Positions 1-7,540 of a DNA stretch of 22,789 bases are shown here, in pieces; within the stretch, counting starts at the first letter, position 1; each line of letters starts with the position of its first letter. The notes beneath the pieces were generated by a model. That model ran no database searches and was not told the origin of the DNA. It saw nothing but the letters and a program-made list of their open reading frames with translations. The position numbers and the translations under genes were made by a program. Origin of the DNA: Betaproteobacteria bacterium (lineage in GTDB: Bacteria > Pseudomonadota > Gammaproteobacteria > Burkholderiales > SG8-41); the NCBI GenBank assembly GCA_025353085.1, contig JANXRI010000014.1, forward strand, positions 1 to 22,789, written 5' to 3'.

Positions 1-1104
1 GCCCTCGGGAAACCACCGTGCCGGCTGGGTATCGCGCGTGGCGTAGAACGCCACCGCGTTGCGCAGATTGTCGAAAAAACCGTTGTGCATGTACGGCGCG
101 GTGATCGTAATATTACGCAAAGTCGGCGTTTTAAAAAAGCCGCAGGTTACGGGGTCTGTCACTGGCGGCTTGGCAGTTGTCAGCGGCAGCTTGGCACCCG
201 ACACCGGCACGCGCTCGCACAACCCGAGGTCGAAAAACGCCGGATCGGAATTTTTCGGAATGCGCGTGCTGCGCGGCAGCCCCAGCGCGCGGAAACTAAA
301 GTCAGTGAACAGCGATTTCTGCGGATCGCGTGAAGCGACATCAACGCTATGGCAATGCGCGCAATTGCCTTTTTGCGGCAGGGTAAAAAAGCTCAAGCCG
401 CGCTGTTCGTGGTCCGTGAACTTCGCCTGCCCGCGCATCACATAATCGAATTTCGAGGTAAACGGCTGGAACACACGCGTGCGCTCAAAGGCGGCGATCG
501 AGGCCGCCACCGCGTCGAGCGCCGCCTCGGGATCGTTAAAAATGGTTTCACCCCACACTTGGCGAAACGCGTCGGCGTACGCAGCTTTTGCGACCTTGGC
601 AATCAGCGCGGGCGTATCGGCGTTATTCATTTCCACTGGATTGAACAACGGCTGCTTCGCCTGTTCTTCCAGTGTATCGGCACGGCCGTCCCAGAAATGA
701 CCGCCCGCCGGCACGCGTTTGCCGTCCCTTTCAACGCTGCCAAAGCGCGGCGCAGTGGCAAGGTACATCACGGTAGGCGCGTCGCGCGTGCCGAACTGAT
801 CGGATCGGCTACCCAGCGCCACCCCGATCAGCGTGTTGTTGTTGCCGGTAAACGCGCGCCGCGGATCATGGCACGAGGCGCATGCTGTGCCTGCCGGTTC
901 CGACAGGTTGCTGTCGAAAAACAGGCGCAGGCCGAGCCGCTCGCGCGGCGTCAGGGAAGACTGATCGATGGCGGCGGCGAGCGACAGGATAAACGGGTCC
1001 TGTGCCGGCGCCGAGGGCGCGAGCAGGAGGAAGAAAACGATCCCGGCCAAAACGCGAACTGCCAACGCGGATTTCGAAAGCTGTAGCCGAGTCCATTGAA
1101 ACAT
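1..1104 (-). CDS. Di-heme cytochrome c peroxidase (MauG/CcpA family), 3' end beyond the window
   Basis: The frame is open from an ATG at 1104 to the left edge (368 codons), so the C-terminus is missing. The protein starts with a signal peptide: a hydrophobic stretch at about residues 17-30, with likely cleavage after APSAPA near residue 34. Two CxxCH heme sites are visible, CASCH at 75-79 and CAHCH at 248-252. The family landmarks HFWDGRA (about 136-142), TPTLRN (326-331) and APYMHNG (336-342) are also present; the Met in the last may be a distal heme ligand. Members of this family are periplasmic and reduce H2O2 with electrons from small cytochromes, or oxidise other substrates as MauG does. 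The sequence does not tell these two roles apart. A TATAAT box lies 34 bp upstream. There is no clear Shine-Dalgarno sequence at this ATG, so the exact start is less certain than the family call. Confidence 0.93.
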   Translation of the reverse strand, partial: MFQWTRLQLSKSALAVRVLAGIVFFLLLAPSAPAQDPFILSLAAAIDQSSLTPRERLGLRLFFDSNLSEPAGTACASCHDPRRAFTGNNNTLIGVALGSRSDQFGTRDAPTVMYLATAPRFGSVERDGKRVPAGGHFWDGRADTLEEQAKQPLFNPVEMNNADTPALIAKVAKAAYADAFRQVWGETIFNDPEAALDAVAASIAAFERTRVFQPFTSKFDYVMRGQAKFTDHEQRGLSFFTLPQKGNCAHCHSVDVASRDPQKSLFTDFSFRALGLPRSTRIPKNSDPAFFDLGLCERVPVSGAKLPLTTAKPPVTDPVTCGFFKTPTLRNITITAPYMHNGFFDNLRNAVAFYATRDTQPARWFPEG

Positions 1105-1137
1105 GGTGGTCGATGCGCAAGATTATGTTCGGCGCGA

Positions 1138-1168
1138 ATTATATCCACAGAAGGCGGCCTCGTGACCA
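1138..1168 (-). promoter_or_regulatory. Candidate promoter of the cytochrome c peroxidase gene
   Basis: On the minus strand a perfect TATAAT occupies 1143-1138, 34 bp before the ATG at 1104. The best -35 match is TGGTCA at 1168-1163 (4 of 6), with a long 19-bp spacer. The -10 is convincing and the -35 is weak, so an activator may be needed. The rest of the 215-bp gap (1105-1319) shows no gene or terminator that I can support. Confidence 0.4.
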
Positions 1169-1319
1169 CTGATCTTACCCACGTTCAACGAACACCCTGA
1201 AAGCGAGATACTCAGAGCCCACAACATAATGAAACGCGCGATGCACTGTCACGATTTTGGTTCAGAAGTGTTGGATGAAACGCAATCAGCCGCCGCCTGA
1301 GCAGCGCATCGGAATCGTC

Positions 1320-2336
1320 TTAAACCAGCTTGCGCGAAACGAGTTCCGCTTTGGCATACGCATAAAACACCGGCGCGGCGATAACGCCGGCCAGGCCGAA
1401 AATCGCTTCCATTACGACCATAGCCAGCAGCAATTCCCACGCGGCCGCATTGATCCGGGAGCCCACGATGCGCGCATTGATGAAATATTCGAGCTTGTGC
1501 AGGAGGAGCAGAAACAGCAAAGAGGCGCCAGCGATCGGCAACGAATAACTCAGGCTGATGACGACGATTACGCTGCTCGAAATAAGATTGCCGATAAAGG
1601 GCAGCAAGCCGGCGACGAAAGTCAGTGCGATCATCGTTTTAGTCAGCGGCAGGTGCGCGCCGAATGCAGGCAGGACGCCCACCAGATATACCGTCGTCAA
1701 TGCCGTATTCAGCAGAGAAATTCGAATCTGCGCAAGGAAGACGCGGCTGAATGCATCTTCGACGAGCCCTAACGCATGCTTAAGCGAAAGTGCGAGCGCG
1801 CCCTCGGCGCGGCCGGACGCGATTTCACGAACCGCCAGCAAGGCGCCTATCACCATGCCGATTAGCGCATACGCGAATCCGCGACCCACTTCGCCGCCGG
1901 CTTTTCTCAACTCGGCTGCATGTTCACGCAGCCAGTTCGTCACCTGGTCCTTCAGCGCGTCCGCGTCCGTCGGCAGGCTGTCACTCACCCATACCGGCAA
2001 CGTGGTGCGCGCGTTGTCGATGATCTCCGCCATTTTCTGCAACAACGTCGGCAGGTCCGCGCCTTCGCTGCGGAAAAAACCTGTGGCGCCGCCGATTAAA
2101 AGAGCGGTGAGCCCCAGCACGATTGCGGTGAGAACGATGACGACGCCGATTCGTGACCGCGCGGGATCGAGCTTGCGGCCGAACATGCGCGGCGCGAGCA
2201 GATGCACGAGCGAATGCACCAGCAGGCCCGCAAACAGCGCGGGCAGCAAATGCAGCACCAACGTCAGGATAAGTGCAGCGGCGGTCAAAATCAGCGCTGC
2301 AATATCCACTCGCGTTTCATTCGGACTCTGGCTCAT
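1320..2336 (-). CDS. AI-2E family transporter / PerM-like membrane protein
   Basis: This 338-residue protein is very hydrophobic. It has an N-terminal membrane pair at about residues 12-45, another segment at about 64-88, a polar loop at about 90-150 (DLPTLLQKMAEIIDNARTTLP...), and a C-terminal cluster of segments from about 150 to 325. The late LLPFIGNLISS motif and the pattern of segments fit the AI-2E exporter / PerM (UPF0118) family. Members are inner-membrane proteins linked in various species to autoinducer export, Na+/H+ exchange or permease activity. The substrate cannot be read from sequence, and family naming after AI-2 is not proof that AI-2 is carried. The length is normal for the family. 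The gene lies 28 bp downstream of the quinone oxidoreductase gene on the same strand and may be co-transcribed with it. Confidence 0.85.
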   Translation of the reverse strand: MSQSPNETRVDIAALILTAAALILTLVLHLLPALFAGLLVHSLVHLLAPRMFGRKLDPARSRIGVVIVLTAIVLGLTALLIGGATGFFRSEGADLPTLLQKMAEIIDNARTTLPVWVSDSLPTDADALKDQVTNWLREHAAELRKAGGEVGRGFAYALIGMVIGALLAVREIASGRAEGALALSLKHALGLVEDAFSRVFLAQIRISLLNTALTTVYLVGVLPAFGAHLPLTKTMIALTFVAGLLPFIGNLISSSVIVVISLSYSLPIAGASLLFLLLLHKLEYFINARIVGSRINAAAWELLLAMVVMEAIFGLAGVIAAPVFYAYAKAELVSRKLV

Positions 2337-2364
2337 GGCGATTCCATCACGGTGGGTTTGACAA

Positions 2365-3357
2365 TCATTGCGCTACGACGAGAACCGGCTTGCCGATCAT
2401 GCGCCGTTCTTCCAGAGCGGCATGGGCAGCGGCAACGTCGTCGAGCGTATAGCGCCCGGCGATTGAAATGTTGAGGCTGCCGTCCAGCAGCGCCGAAAAA
2501 ATATCGGCAGCTCGCCGGCGCGTCGTCGCTGCATCCGGTAAATGGTCGGCGAGCCGCGGCCGCGTAAGAAACAGCGAGCCGGCTTCACCCAGCTCGATCG
2601 GATCAAGATCGCGCACCGACCCTGAGACGCTGCCATAGGCGACAACCAGCCCGCGCTTGCGAGTCGCGCGAAAGCTGTCGCGCAATGTTGCTTTACCGAT
2701 CGAATCAAATACCACATCGACGCCGCGCCCGTTTGTCGCTTCGCGCACTGCATCGGCAAATCGTCCGTCTTCATACAGAACCGCGAGATCGGCGCCACGT
2801 TCGCGCGCAACCTGCGCTTTTTCCAGCGTGCTCGTCGTCGCATAGACCGTCGCGCCCAACTGCTTCGCGAGCTGGATCAAAATCTGGCCGATGCCGCCCG
2901 AGGCCGCGTGTATAAGGCAGGACACGCCCGGCGCGAGGCGCCCGACATCATGCGCCAGGTAATGGGCGGTGAAGCCGTGAAACACCGACGCTGCCGCCAT
3001 TTCGAGCGGCAGCGCGTCAGGCACTTTGACGACGCGCGAGGCCGGCACGACCGCGTATTCGGCGTAACTGCCCCAGCTAATGCAGTAGGCGACGCGATCG
3101 CCTTGCTTGAAGTCGGTAACGTCCGTGCCTACGTCGACAATCTCACCGGCGCCTTCCATGCCGAGCGTGCATGGCAATCCGACTTTGTATGTTTGCGATT
3201 TTGCGTACTTGCCCTCGCGCGTATGAATGTCCATGAAATTGATGCCGGCGTGCGTGATGCGTATCAGCACTTCACCAGCGGCTGGCTGCGGCACCGGCAA
3301 TTCACGGTGGACGAGTACTTCAGGCCCGCCGTAGCGGTCGATCTGGATGCTTTTCAA
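2365..3357 (-). CDS. NADPH:quinone oxidoreductase-like protein (zinc-free MDR family)
   Basis: The 330-residue protein has the medium-chain dehydrogenase/reductase layout. An N-terminal GroES-like domain carries the quinone-reductase signature NFMDIHTREG (40-49) and GMEGAG (66-71). A Rossmann domain follows, with the nucleotide-binding loop AASGGIG at 151-157. The zinc-ligand pattern of alcohol dehydrogenases is absent, as expected for the QOR branch. The enzyme would use NADPH to reduce quinones or activated alkenes in the cytoplasm. The start is a TTG at 3357: the upstream frame has no ATG or GTG before its stop, and the protein begins at the usual family position (MKSIQIDRYGGPEVL). The gene is divergent from the Bug-family gene at 3472. 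The natural substrate is unknown. Confidence 0.9.
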   Translation of the reverse strand: MKSIQIDRYGGPEVLVHRELPVPQPAAGEVLIRITHAGINFMDIHTREGKYAKSQTYKVGLPCTLGMEGAGEIVDVGTDVTDFKQGDRVAYCISWGSYAEYAVVPASRVVKVPDALPLEMAAASVFHGFTAHYLAHDVGRLAPGVSCLIHAASGGIGQILIQLAKQLGATVYATTSTLEKAQVARERGADLAVLYEDGRFADAVREATNGRGVDVVFDSIGKATLRDSFRATRKRGLVVAYGSVSGSVRDLDPIELGEAGSLFLTRPRLADHLPDAATTRRRAADIFSALLDGSLNISIAGRYTLDDVAAAHAALEERRMIGKPVLVVAQ

Positions 3358-3423
3358 GTTGACTTTAATTTTCTGCGACGACGGGAAAAGTCTACAGCAT
3401 TACCCGCTCCGGATTCCGCGAGG

Positions 3424-3471
3424 TAGAATCGGCGCACAAAAGTCCCAGACCAATCGTGATAGGAGATACTC
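3424..3471 (+). promoter_or_regulatory. Leader of the Bug-family gene: -10 box and strong ribosome binding site
   Basis: The divergent 114-bp gap contains a TAGAAT (-10, 5 of 6) at 3424-3429 on the plus strand. An AGGAGA at 3461-3466 gives a strong Shine-Dalgarno sequence 6 bp before the ATG at 3472 and fixes that start. No good -35 box is visible; the best is TTACCC with an 18-bp spacer. Confidence 0.45.
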
Positions 3472-4458
3472 ATGCGCTTATTTTCCCGTCTGTCGTGGCA
3501 AATGTGCATGGTCGCAATAGCCGTGACACTGGCGGGCACGAGCAGTGCTCAGGAGCAGTATCCTAACCGCGAGATCAAGATCATCGTGCCGTTTCCCGCC
3601 GGCGGCGGCACTGACATCACCGCGCGGCTCCTCGGCGAGCAACTGCGCAAAATCCTTGGCCAGTCCACCGTCATTGACAACCGGGCCGGCGCCAGCGGCA
3701 TGATAGGCACGCAGGCGGTCGCCAAGGCAACGCCGGATGGTTATCTATTGCTCGTCGCCTCGGGCGAGATGGCGGTCAATCCCCATCTTTATAAATCGAT
3801 GGCTTACGACTGGGAGAAAGAACTGGCCCCGATCACCAATCTCGTGAAGGTGCCCAACGTGCTGGTGGTGAACGCCGACGTGCCCGCGAAAAGCGTGCAG
3901 GAACTGATTGCGTATGCGAAGGACAATCCGCGCAAGCTCACATTTTCCTCGAGCGGCATCGGCAATCCGCAGCAACTCACCGGCGAACTCTTCAACAAAC
4001 TCGCGGGCGTGCAGATTGTTCACGTCCCGTATAAGGGGGCCGCGCCGCAAATCGCCGACGTCGCGGGCAAGCACATCACAATGACTTTCGTCAGCATCGC
4101 CGCGGCACTCCCGTTCATCGACAGCGGCAAGGTGAGGCCGATCGGCGTCACCTCGCTCACGCGCGTGCCCATGATGCCCGACGTGCCGGCCGTCGCGGAA
4201 TACGCGCCGCTGGCGGGTTTCGATGTGGTCAATTTTTTCGGCTTCTACGCGCCCGCGAACATCCCGGATCCGATATTGAGAAAACTCAACGCCGCCGCGG
4301 CGCAGGGCTTCAAGGACACGGAAGTGACGACGAAGTTAAAAGGTCTCGGCTTCGAGCCGGCGACCGACACGCCGGAACAGTTCCGCGAATTCGTCAAGGC
4401 GAAATCGAAACAGTTTGCGAAAATAATTGTCGACGCGAACGTGAAGGTCGATCAATGA
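3472..4458 (+). CDS. Bug/TctC-family periplasmic substrate-binding protein
   Basis: The 328-residue protein has a clear signal peptide with likely cleavage after residue 26 (TSSA before QEQYP). The family signature follows at once: YPNREIKIIVPFPAGGGTD at about 30-48. Later come the typical HVPYKGAAPQ segment and a C-terminal region of the expected length. Bug proteins bind small carboxylates such as tricarboxylates, nicotinate, glutamate or aromatic acids in the periplasm, usually for a TctAB-type transporter. No tctA or tctB gene is present here, so this is an orphan receptor that may work with a distant transporter or in sensing. A strong AGGAGA ribosome site precedes the ATG. The gene converges on a paralogue at 4466-5419. 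The ligand cannot be predicted. Confidence 0.93.
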   Translation: MRLFSRLSWQMCMVAIAVTLAGTSSAQEQYPNREIKIIVPFPAGGGTDITARLLGEQLRKILGQSTVIDNRAGASGMIGTQAVAKATPDGYLLLVASGEMAVNPHLYKSMAYDWEKELAPITNLVKVPNVLVVNADVPAKSVQELIAYAKDNPRKLTFSSSGIGNPQQLTGELFNKLAGVQIVHVPYKGAAPQIADVAGKHITMTFVSIAAALPFIDSGKVRPIGVTSLTRVPMMPDVPAVAEYAPLAGFDVVNFFGFYAPANIPDPILRKLNAAAAQGFKDTEVTTKLKGLGFEPATDTPEQFREFVKAKSKQFAKIIVDANVKVDQ

Positions 4459-4479
4459 AGCCGCACTAGTCCGGCTTCA
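4456..4479. terminator. Hairpin shared by two convergent stop codons
   Basis: TGAAGCCG (4456-4463) and CGGCTTCA (4472-4479) form a perfect 8-bp stem with an 8-nt loop. The left arm begins with the TGA stop of the plus-strand gene, and the loop contains the TAG stop of the minus-strand gene (4466-4468). The position suggests a bidirectional transcription barrier, but there is no T tract on either side. Confidence 0.4.
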
Positions 4480-5419
4480 CGCCCGCCTCGCGAATCACCT
4501 TGCCCCACACTTCGCGTTCGCGCGCGAGCAGCTGCTTCAAATCATCGGGCGGTCCTGACAACGGTTCGGCACCCTGCGCCAGCAGGCGCTCACGCACTTC
4601 CGGCTGCTGCATCGCGCTCGCAATCCCCGCGTTCAGCTTTTTAACGATGTGAGCCGGCGTGCCGGTGGGCGCGAGTACGCCAAACCAGCCGCTCGATTGA
4701 AAGCCCGGCGCGCCGGATTCGGCAATCGTCGGCAATTCCGGCACCACCACGGAGCGCCTGGCGCTCGTCACCGCGATCCCGCGCAGCGCGCCGCTTTTCA
4801 TGTACGGCACGACGACCAGCACATTGTCGATCGCCGCCTGCAGTCGTCCGCCGAGTAAATCCGGCAGCAACACGCCAGTGCCTTTGTACGGCACGTACAA
4901 CATGTCGATGCCCGTCATGCGCTTTAGCAGTTCACCTGACAGCCGTTGCACGGAGCCCGGCGTCGAGCCCGCAAAATTGAGTTGGCCGGGCCGCGCCTTC
5001 GCATACGCGATGAATTCGGGCATCGACGTCACCGGCACCGAAGGATGCACGACGAATATGTAAGGCGAGGTCGCGAACAATGCGATTGGCGTGAAATCTT
5101 TCGCCGGGTCGAACGGGACTTTTGGGTAAAGGCTCGAAATGATGCCCAACGAGCCGCCCGCCATCAGCAGCGTATAGCCGTCCGGTTGAGACTTGGCGAC
5201 GATGTCGGCGCCGATAATTCCGCTTGCCCCGGGACGGTTGTCGAACACGACCTGCTGGCCGAAGCGTTCGCTTAGTTTTGCCGCGACGAGCCGCCCCATG
5301 ATATCGGTCGAGCCGCCGGCCGGCAGCCCGACGATCATGCGGATCGGGCGTTGTGGATAGTCCTGCGCACAAACCAAGGTGGCTGCGATGGCGCATAAGC
5401 CGCACAGCAAGGCGCGCAT
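4466..5419 (-). CDS. Bug/TctC-family periplasmic substrate-binding protein (second copy)
   Basis: This 317-residue protein has a short signal peptide with likely cleavage after LVCA near residue 18. It carries the Bug signature YPQRPIRMIVGLPAGGSTD at about 21-39 and the mid-protein segment LYVPYKGTG. It is the same family as the gene at 3472 but clearly diverged: PFPAGGGTD there is GLPAGGSTD here. This suggests different ligands rather than a recent copy. No TctA/TctB partner is nearby. It converges head-on with the first copy, with only 7 bp between the two stop codons. Its role would be high-affinity capture of an organic acid in the periplasm; the ligand is unknown. Confidence 0.92.
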   Translation of the reverse strand: MRALLCGLCAIAATLVCAQDYPQRPIRMIVGLPAGGSTDIMGRLVAAKLSERFGQQVVFDNRPGASGIIGADIVAKSQPDGYTLLMAGGSLGIISSLYPKVPFDPAKDFTPIALFATSPYIFVVHPSVPVTSMPEFIAYAKARPGQLNFAGSTPGSVQRLSGELLKRMTGIDMLYVPYKGTGVLLPDLLGGRLQAAIDNVLVVVPYMKSGALRGIAVTSARRSVVVPELPTIAESGAPGFQSSGWFGVLAPTGTPAHIVKKLNAGIASAMQQPEVRERLLAQGAEPLSGPPDDLKQLLAREREVWGKVIREAGVKPD

Positions 5420-5470
5420 ACAGTGCCGATCAAATCGCGTTACGGTCGGCAGTGGCGACCAACAGCGCTA

Positions 5471-5704
5471 CTACTTTTTCAGGGTGCTGCCGCCGGCGGC
5501 GAGCAGTTTATTTTTCTTCAGATTGCGCAACTCAGCCTGCCTGCGCTGAAAGCACGCGGAGCAGATCCATCGCGTGGTGCCGATTTTCCGAAACTCGCCG
5601 GTCGTCCAGTGACTGCCGGTGCTGCAGAATCGTTTCTTGACTTCGCTGGTCGGGGTTTTGGCTTCCATAGCGCTCATAGTAACAGGCAATCGCGCCGCGA
5701 TCAT
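5471..5704 (-). CDS. Small Cys/His protein downstream of panC, unknown function
   Basis: I do not recognise this 77-residue frame. It starts 18 bp after the panC stop on the same strand. An AGGGA about 10 bp before the ATG at 5704 could serve as a ribosome site. Other in-frame ATGs lie at residues 10 and 13, and the protein reads more naturally from the latter (MEAKTPTSEVKK). The core holds Cys and His in the order C-x4-H-x13-C-x2-C (CSTGSH ... WICSAC), compatible with a small treble-clef or zinc-ribbon-like site. It is followed by a basic helix and a Lys-rich C-terminus. This is suggestive of nucleic acid or protein binding but is not proof. The overlapping plus-strand frames look like random translation. 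It could also be a chance frame. Confidence 0.5.
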   Translation of the reverse strand: MIAARLPVTMSAMEAKTPTSEVKKRFCSTGSHWTTGEFRKIGTTRWICSACFQRRQAELRNLKKNKLLAAGGSTLKK

Positions 5705-5722
5705 CTGCCGCCGTCCCTGTCG

Positions 5723-6553
5723 TCATACATTCGCTTCGATATTGTCGATGAGACGCGTTTTGCCGAGCCGCGCCGCGGCCAGCACTACAAGGCAGCGCTC
5801 GCCATTTTGCGGCGGCTGGAGATCGCTTTGCCGGCGCACTGCGATGTAATCGGGTTTCCAGCCGTGGTGCGCCAGTTCCGACATGACATCGAGTTCGATG
5901 CGCTGATAGTCGCGCGCGCCGCTCGCGAGCTCGTCGCGCGCGCGGCATAACCGTTGATAAAGCCGCGGCGCTTCGCGGCGCTCGTCGGCCGTCAGATAAG
6001 CATTACGCGACGACAGCGCGAGCCCATCGTCGGCGCGCACCGTGTCGGCGAGGATGATCTCGATCGGCAACGCGAGCTGATGCACCATGTTGGTCAGCAC
6101 GAGGCATTGCTGGTAATCCTTCTTGCCGAAAATCGCCGAATGCGGCGAGACCATATTGAACAGCTTCAACACTACCGTCGAGACGCCGCTGAAGTGCCCG
6201 GGGCGCACGGCGCCGTCGAGAATGTGCTGCAGGTCCGACGGCTCGACCACGTACGTTTGCGGCTCGGGATAGATTTCTTTTTCGTCCGGCGCGAACACGA
6301 CGTCAACCCCGGCCGCCCGCAGTTTGTCGCAATCGGCTTCGAGCGTGCGAGGATAGCGCTCGAAATCTTCACGCGGGCCGAACTGCAGGCGGTTGACGAA
6401 TATGCTCACCACTGTGCACGCAGCGCGCGGCTTGGCGATATTGATAAGCTGAATGTGCCCGGCGTGCAGATTGCCCATGGTCGGCACGAACACATTGTTC
6501 GGCTCGCGCTGCAGGCGCTCGCGCAAAGCCGCGACGGAATGGATTACGTCCAT
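5723..6553 (-). CDS. panC: Pantothenate synthetase (pantoate--beta-alanine ligase)
   Basis: PanC joins pantoate and beta-alanine with ATP, through a pantoyl-adenylate, as the last step of pantothenate (vitamin B5) synthesis in the cytoplasm. The 276-residue length is typical. The nucleotidyltransferase signature PTMGNLHAGHI is at 24-34, with its HxGH-type motif. FVNRLQFGP (52-60), IFGKKDYQQ (141-149) and the KMSKS-like LALSSRNAYL (178-187) are also in place. The Lys in GKKDYQQ replaces the Glu of the common GEKDYQQ form. The gene follows panB after a 97-bp gap that carries inverted repeats. The ATG at 6553 is the natural start (MDVIHSVAALR). Confidence 0.97.
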   Translation of the reverse strand: MDVIHSVAALRERLQREPNNVFVPTMGNLHAGHIQLINIAKPRAACTVVSIFVNRLQFGPREDFERYPRTLEADCDKLRAAGVDVVFAPDEKEIYPEPQTYVVEPSDLQHILDGAVRPGHFSGVSTVVLKLFNMVSPHSAIFGKKDYQQCLVLTNMVHQLALPIEIILADTVRADDGLALSSRNAYLTADERREAPRLYQRLCRARDELASGARDYQRIELDVMSELAHHGWKPDYIAVRRQSDLQPPQNGERCLVVLAAARLGKTRLIDNIEANV

Positions 6554-6563
6554 GCGAAAGGCA

Positions 6564-6651
6564 GGATTGAGGAACGCGGATTGAGGATTGAGGGAGCCAT
6601 TCTAAACCATGCCTTGGAGCAAAATGCTCGTCGCTCCGCAATCCTCAATCC
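6564..6651. repeat. GGATTGA heptamer repeats forming an inverted repeat between panB and panC
   Basis: GGATTGAGG occurs three times, at 6564-6572, 6578-6586 and 6585-6593; the last two overlap with a 7-bp period. The segment 6578-6590 (GGATTGAGGATTG) has a perfect 13-nt inverted copy at 6639-6651, which overlaps the panB stop codon. The 48-nt loop contains a smaller hairpin, GAGC (6617-6620) with GCTC (6626-6629). In the panB-panC transcript this could fold into a stem between the two genes. Confidence 0.7.
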
Positions 6652-7442
6652 TAGTAAGAATGCTCCGCAGCGGGAAAAGTCTTTGCTTTGACTTCGCGCA
6701 CGTACGCTTCAACCGCGCTCTGAACGCTGCCCGCGCCGGCCAGATAATTTTTAACGAAGCGCGCCTTCTTGCCTGGATAAATGTCGAGCATGTCATGCAG
6801 GACCAACACCTGCCCCGAGCAGTCGACGCCCGCGCCTATACCGATGGTCGGAATACGCAGGGCGGCGGTCACCGCGCATGCAACGGTCGACGGCATCAAT
6901 TCGAGCACGAGCATGCTGGCACCCGCGTCTTCCAGCATTTTGGCTTCGGCGATCAGGCGCTGCGCGCCCGAATCCGTCCTGCCCTGGATGCGATAACCGC
7001 CGAGCGTGTTGACCGACTGCGGCGTCAGTCCCAGATGACCGCACACCGGTACGCCGCGCGAGGTCAAAAACCGGATCGTCTCGACCATGGTCTCGCCGCC
7101 CTCGAGCTTGACCATTTGCGCGCCGGCCGCCATTAACTGCACGGCGTTTTTAAAGGCCTCGGCGGGACTCATCTGAAAACTGCCGAACGGCATGTCGGCG
7201 ATGATCCATGCACGCTTGGCGCCGCGCGCGACACAGGCGGTGTGGTACGCAACGTCAGTGAGCGTGACGGGCAGGGTCGAATCGTGTCCCTGCAAAACCA
7301 TGCCGAGCGAATCGCCGATCAGCAACGTATCGACGCCCGCGGCATCGAGGACCGCGGCGAAACTTGCGTCATAGCAGGTCAGCATCGTGATCTTGTCGCC
7401 GTCCTGCTTCATTTTGTTCAAAGTCGTTAGCGTGACTCTCAT
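6651..7442 (-). CDS. panB: Ketopantoate hydroxymethyltransferase
   Basis: PanB transfers a hydroxymethyl group from methylene-tetrahydrofolate to 2-oxoisovalerate, making ketopantoate, the first committed step to pantothenate. The 263-residue protein has the family motifs in order: LTCYDASFA (21-29), the metal-binding GDSLGMV (43-49), KLEGG (112-116), GHLGLTPQ (135-142), the probable catalytic-base region ELMP with Glu181, and GIGAG (201-205). The ATG at 7442 gives the usual N-terminus. It lies with panC and next to folK, which serves the folate pool it uses. Both flanking spacers contain short inverted repeats. Confidence 0.97.
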   Translation of the reverse strand: MRVTLTTLNKMKQDGDKITMLTCYDASFAAVLDAAGVDTLLIGDSLGMVLQGHDSTLPVTLTDVAYHTACVARGAKRAWIIADMPFGSFQMSPAEAFKNAVQLMAAGAQMVKLEGGETMVETIRFLTSRGVPVCGHLGLTPQSVNTLGGYRIQGRTDSGAQRLIAEAKMLEDAGASMLVLELMPSTVACAVTAALRIPTIGIGAGVDCSGQVLVLHDMLDIYPGKKARFVKNYLAGAGSVQSAVEAYVREVKAKTFPAAEHSY

Positions 7443-7470
7443 ATTGATTCCTTTTCAGCGGCCCATTGTG

Positions 7471-7540
7471 GTGATTCAGTAAATGGGTGATTAAGTGATT
7501 TAGCGACTCAATCACTTAATCGCCCAATCCCTCATTTCAT
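7471..7540. repeat. Octamer-periodic GTGATTAA inverted repeat between panB and the deoxynucleoside kinase gene
   Basis: The left arm 7484-7500 and right arm 7510-7526 pair over 17 positions with one mismatch (7488 against 7522) around a 9-nt loop. The left arm core is GTGATTAAGTGATT and the right arm core is AATCACTTAATC. The sequence has an 8-bp rhythm: GTGATTCA at 7471, GTGATTAA at 7487 and GTGATTTA at 7495, then ATCACTTA, ATCGCCCA and ATCCCTCA on the other side. It ends where the kinase stop codon begins (7540-7542) and could act as an intercistronic RNA stem. No T tract follows, so a simple terminator is unlikely. Confidence 0.7.

Noticed and set aside
349..1086. 245-codon plus-strand open frame opposite the cytochrome c peroxidase
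   Set aside because: It is antisense to a gene with clear heme motifs and has a biased Arg/Gly/Ala composition.
5444..5460. GGTCG-N7-CGACC hairpin after the small Cys/His gene as a terminator
   Set aside because: Five-bp stem without a T tract on the minus strand.
5423..5950. Long plus-strand open frames opposite the small gene and panC
   Set aside because: They are shadows of panC; the Arg-rich composition is typical of antisense frames in GC-rich DNA.
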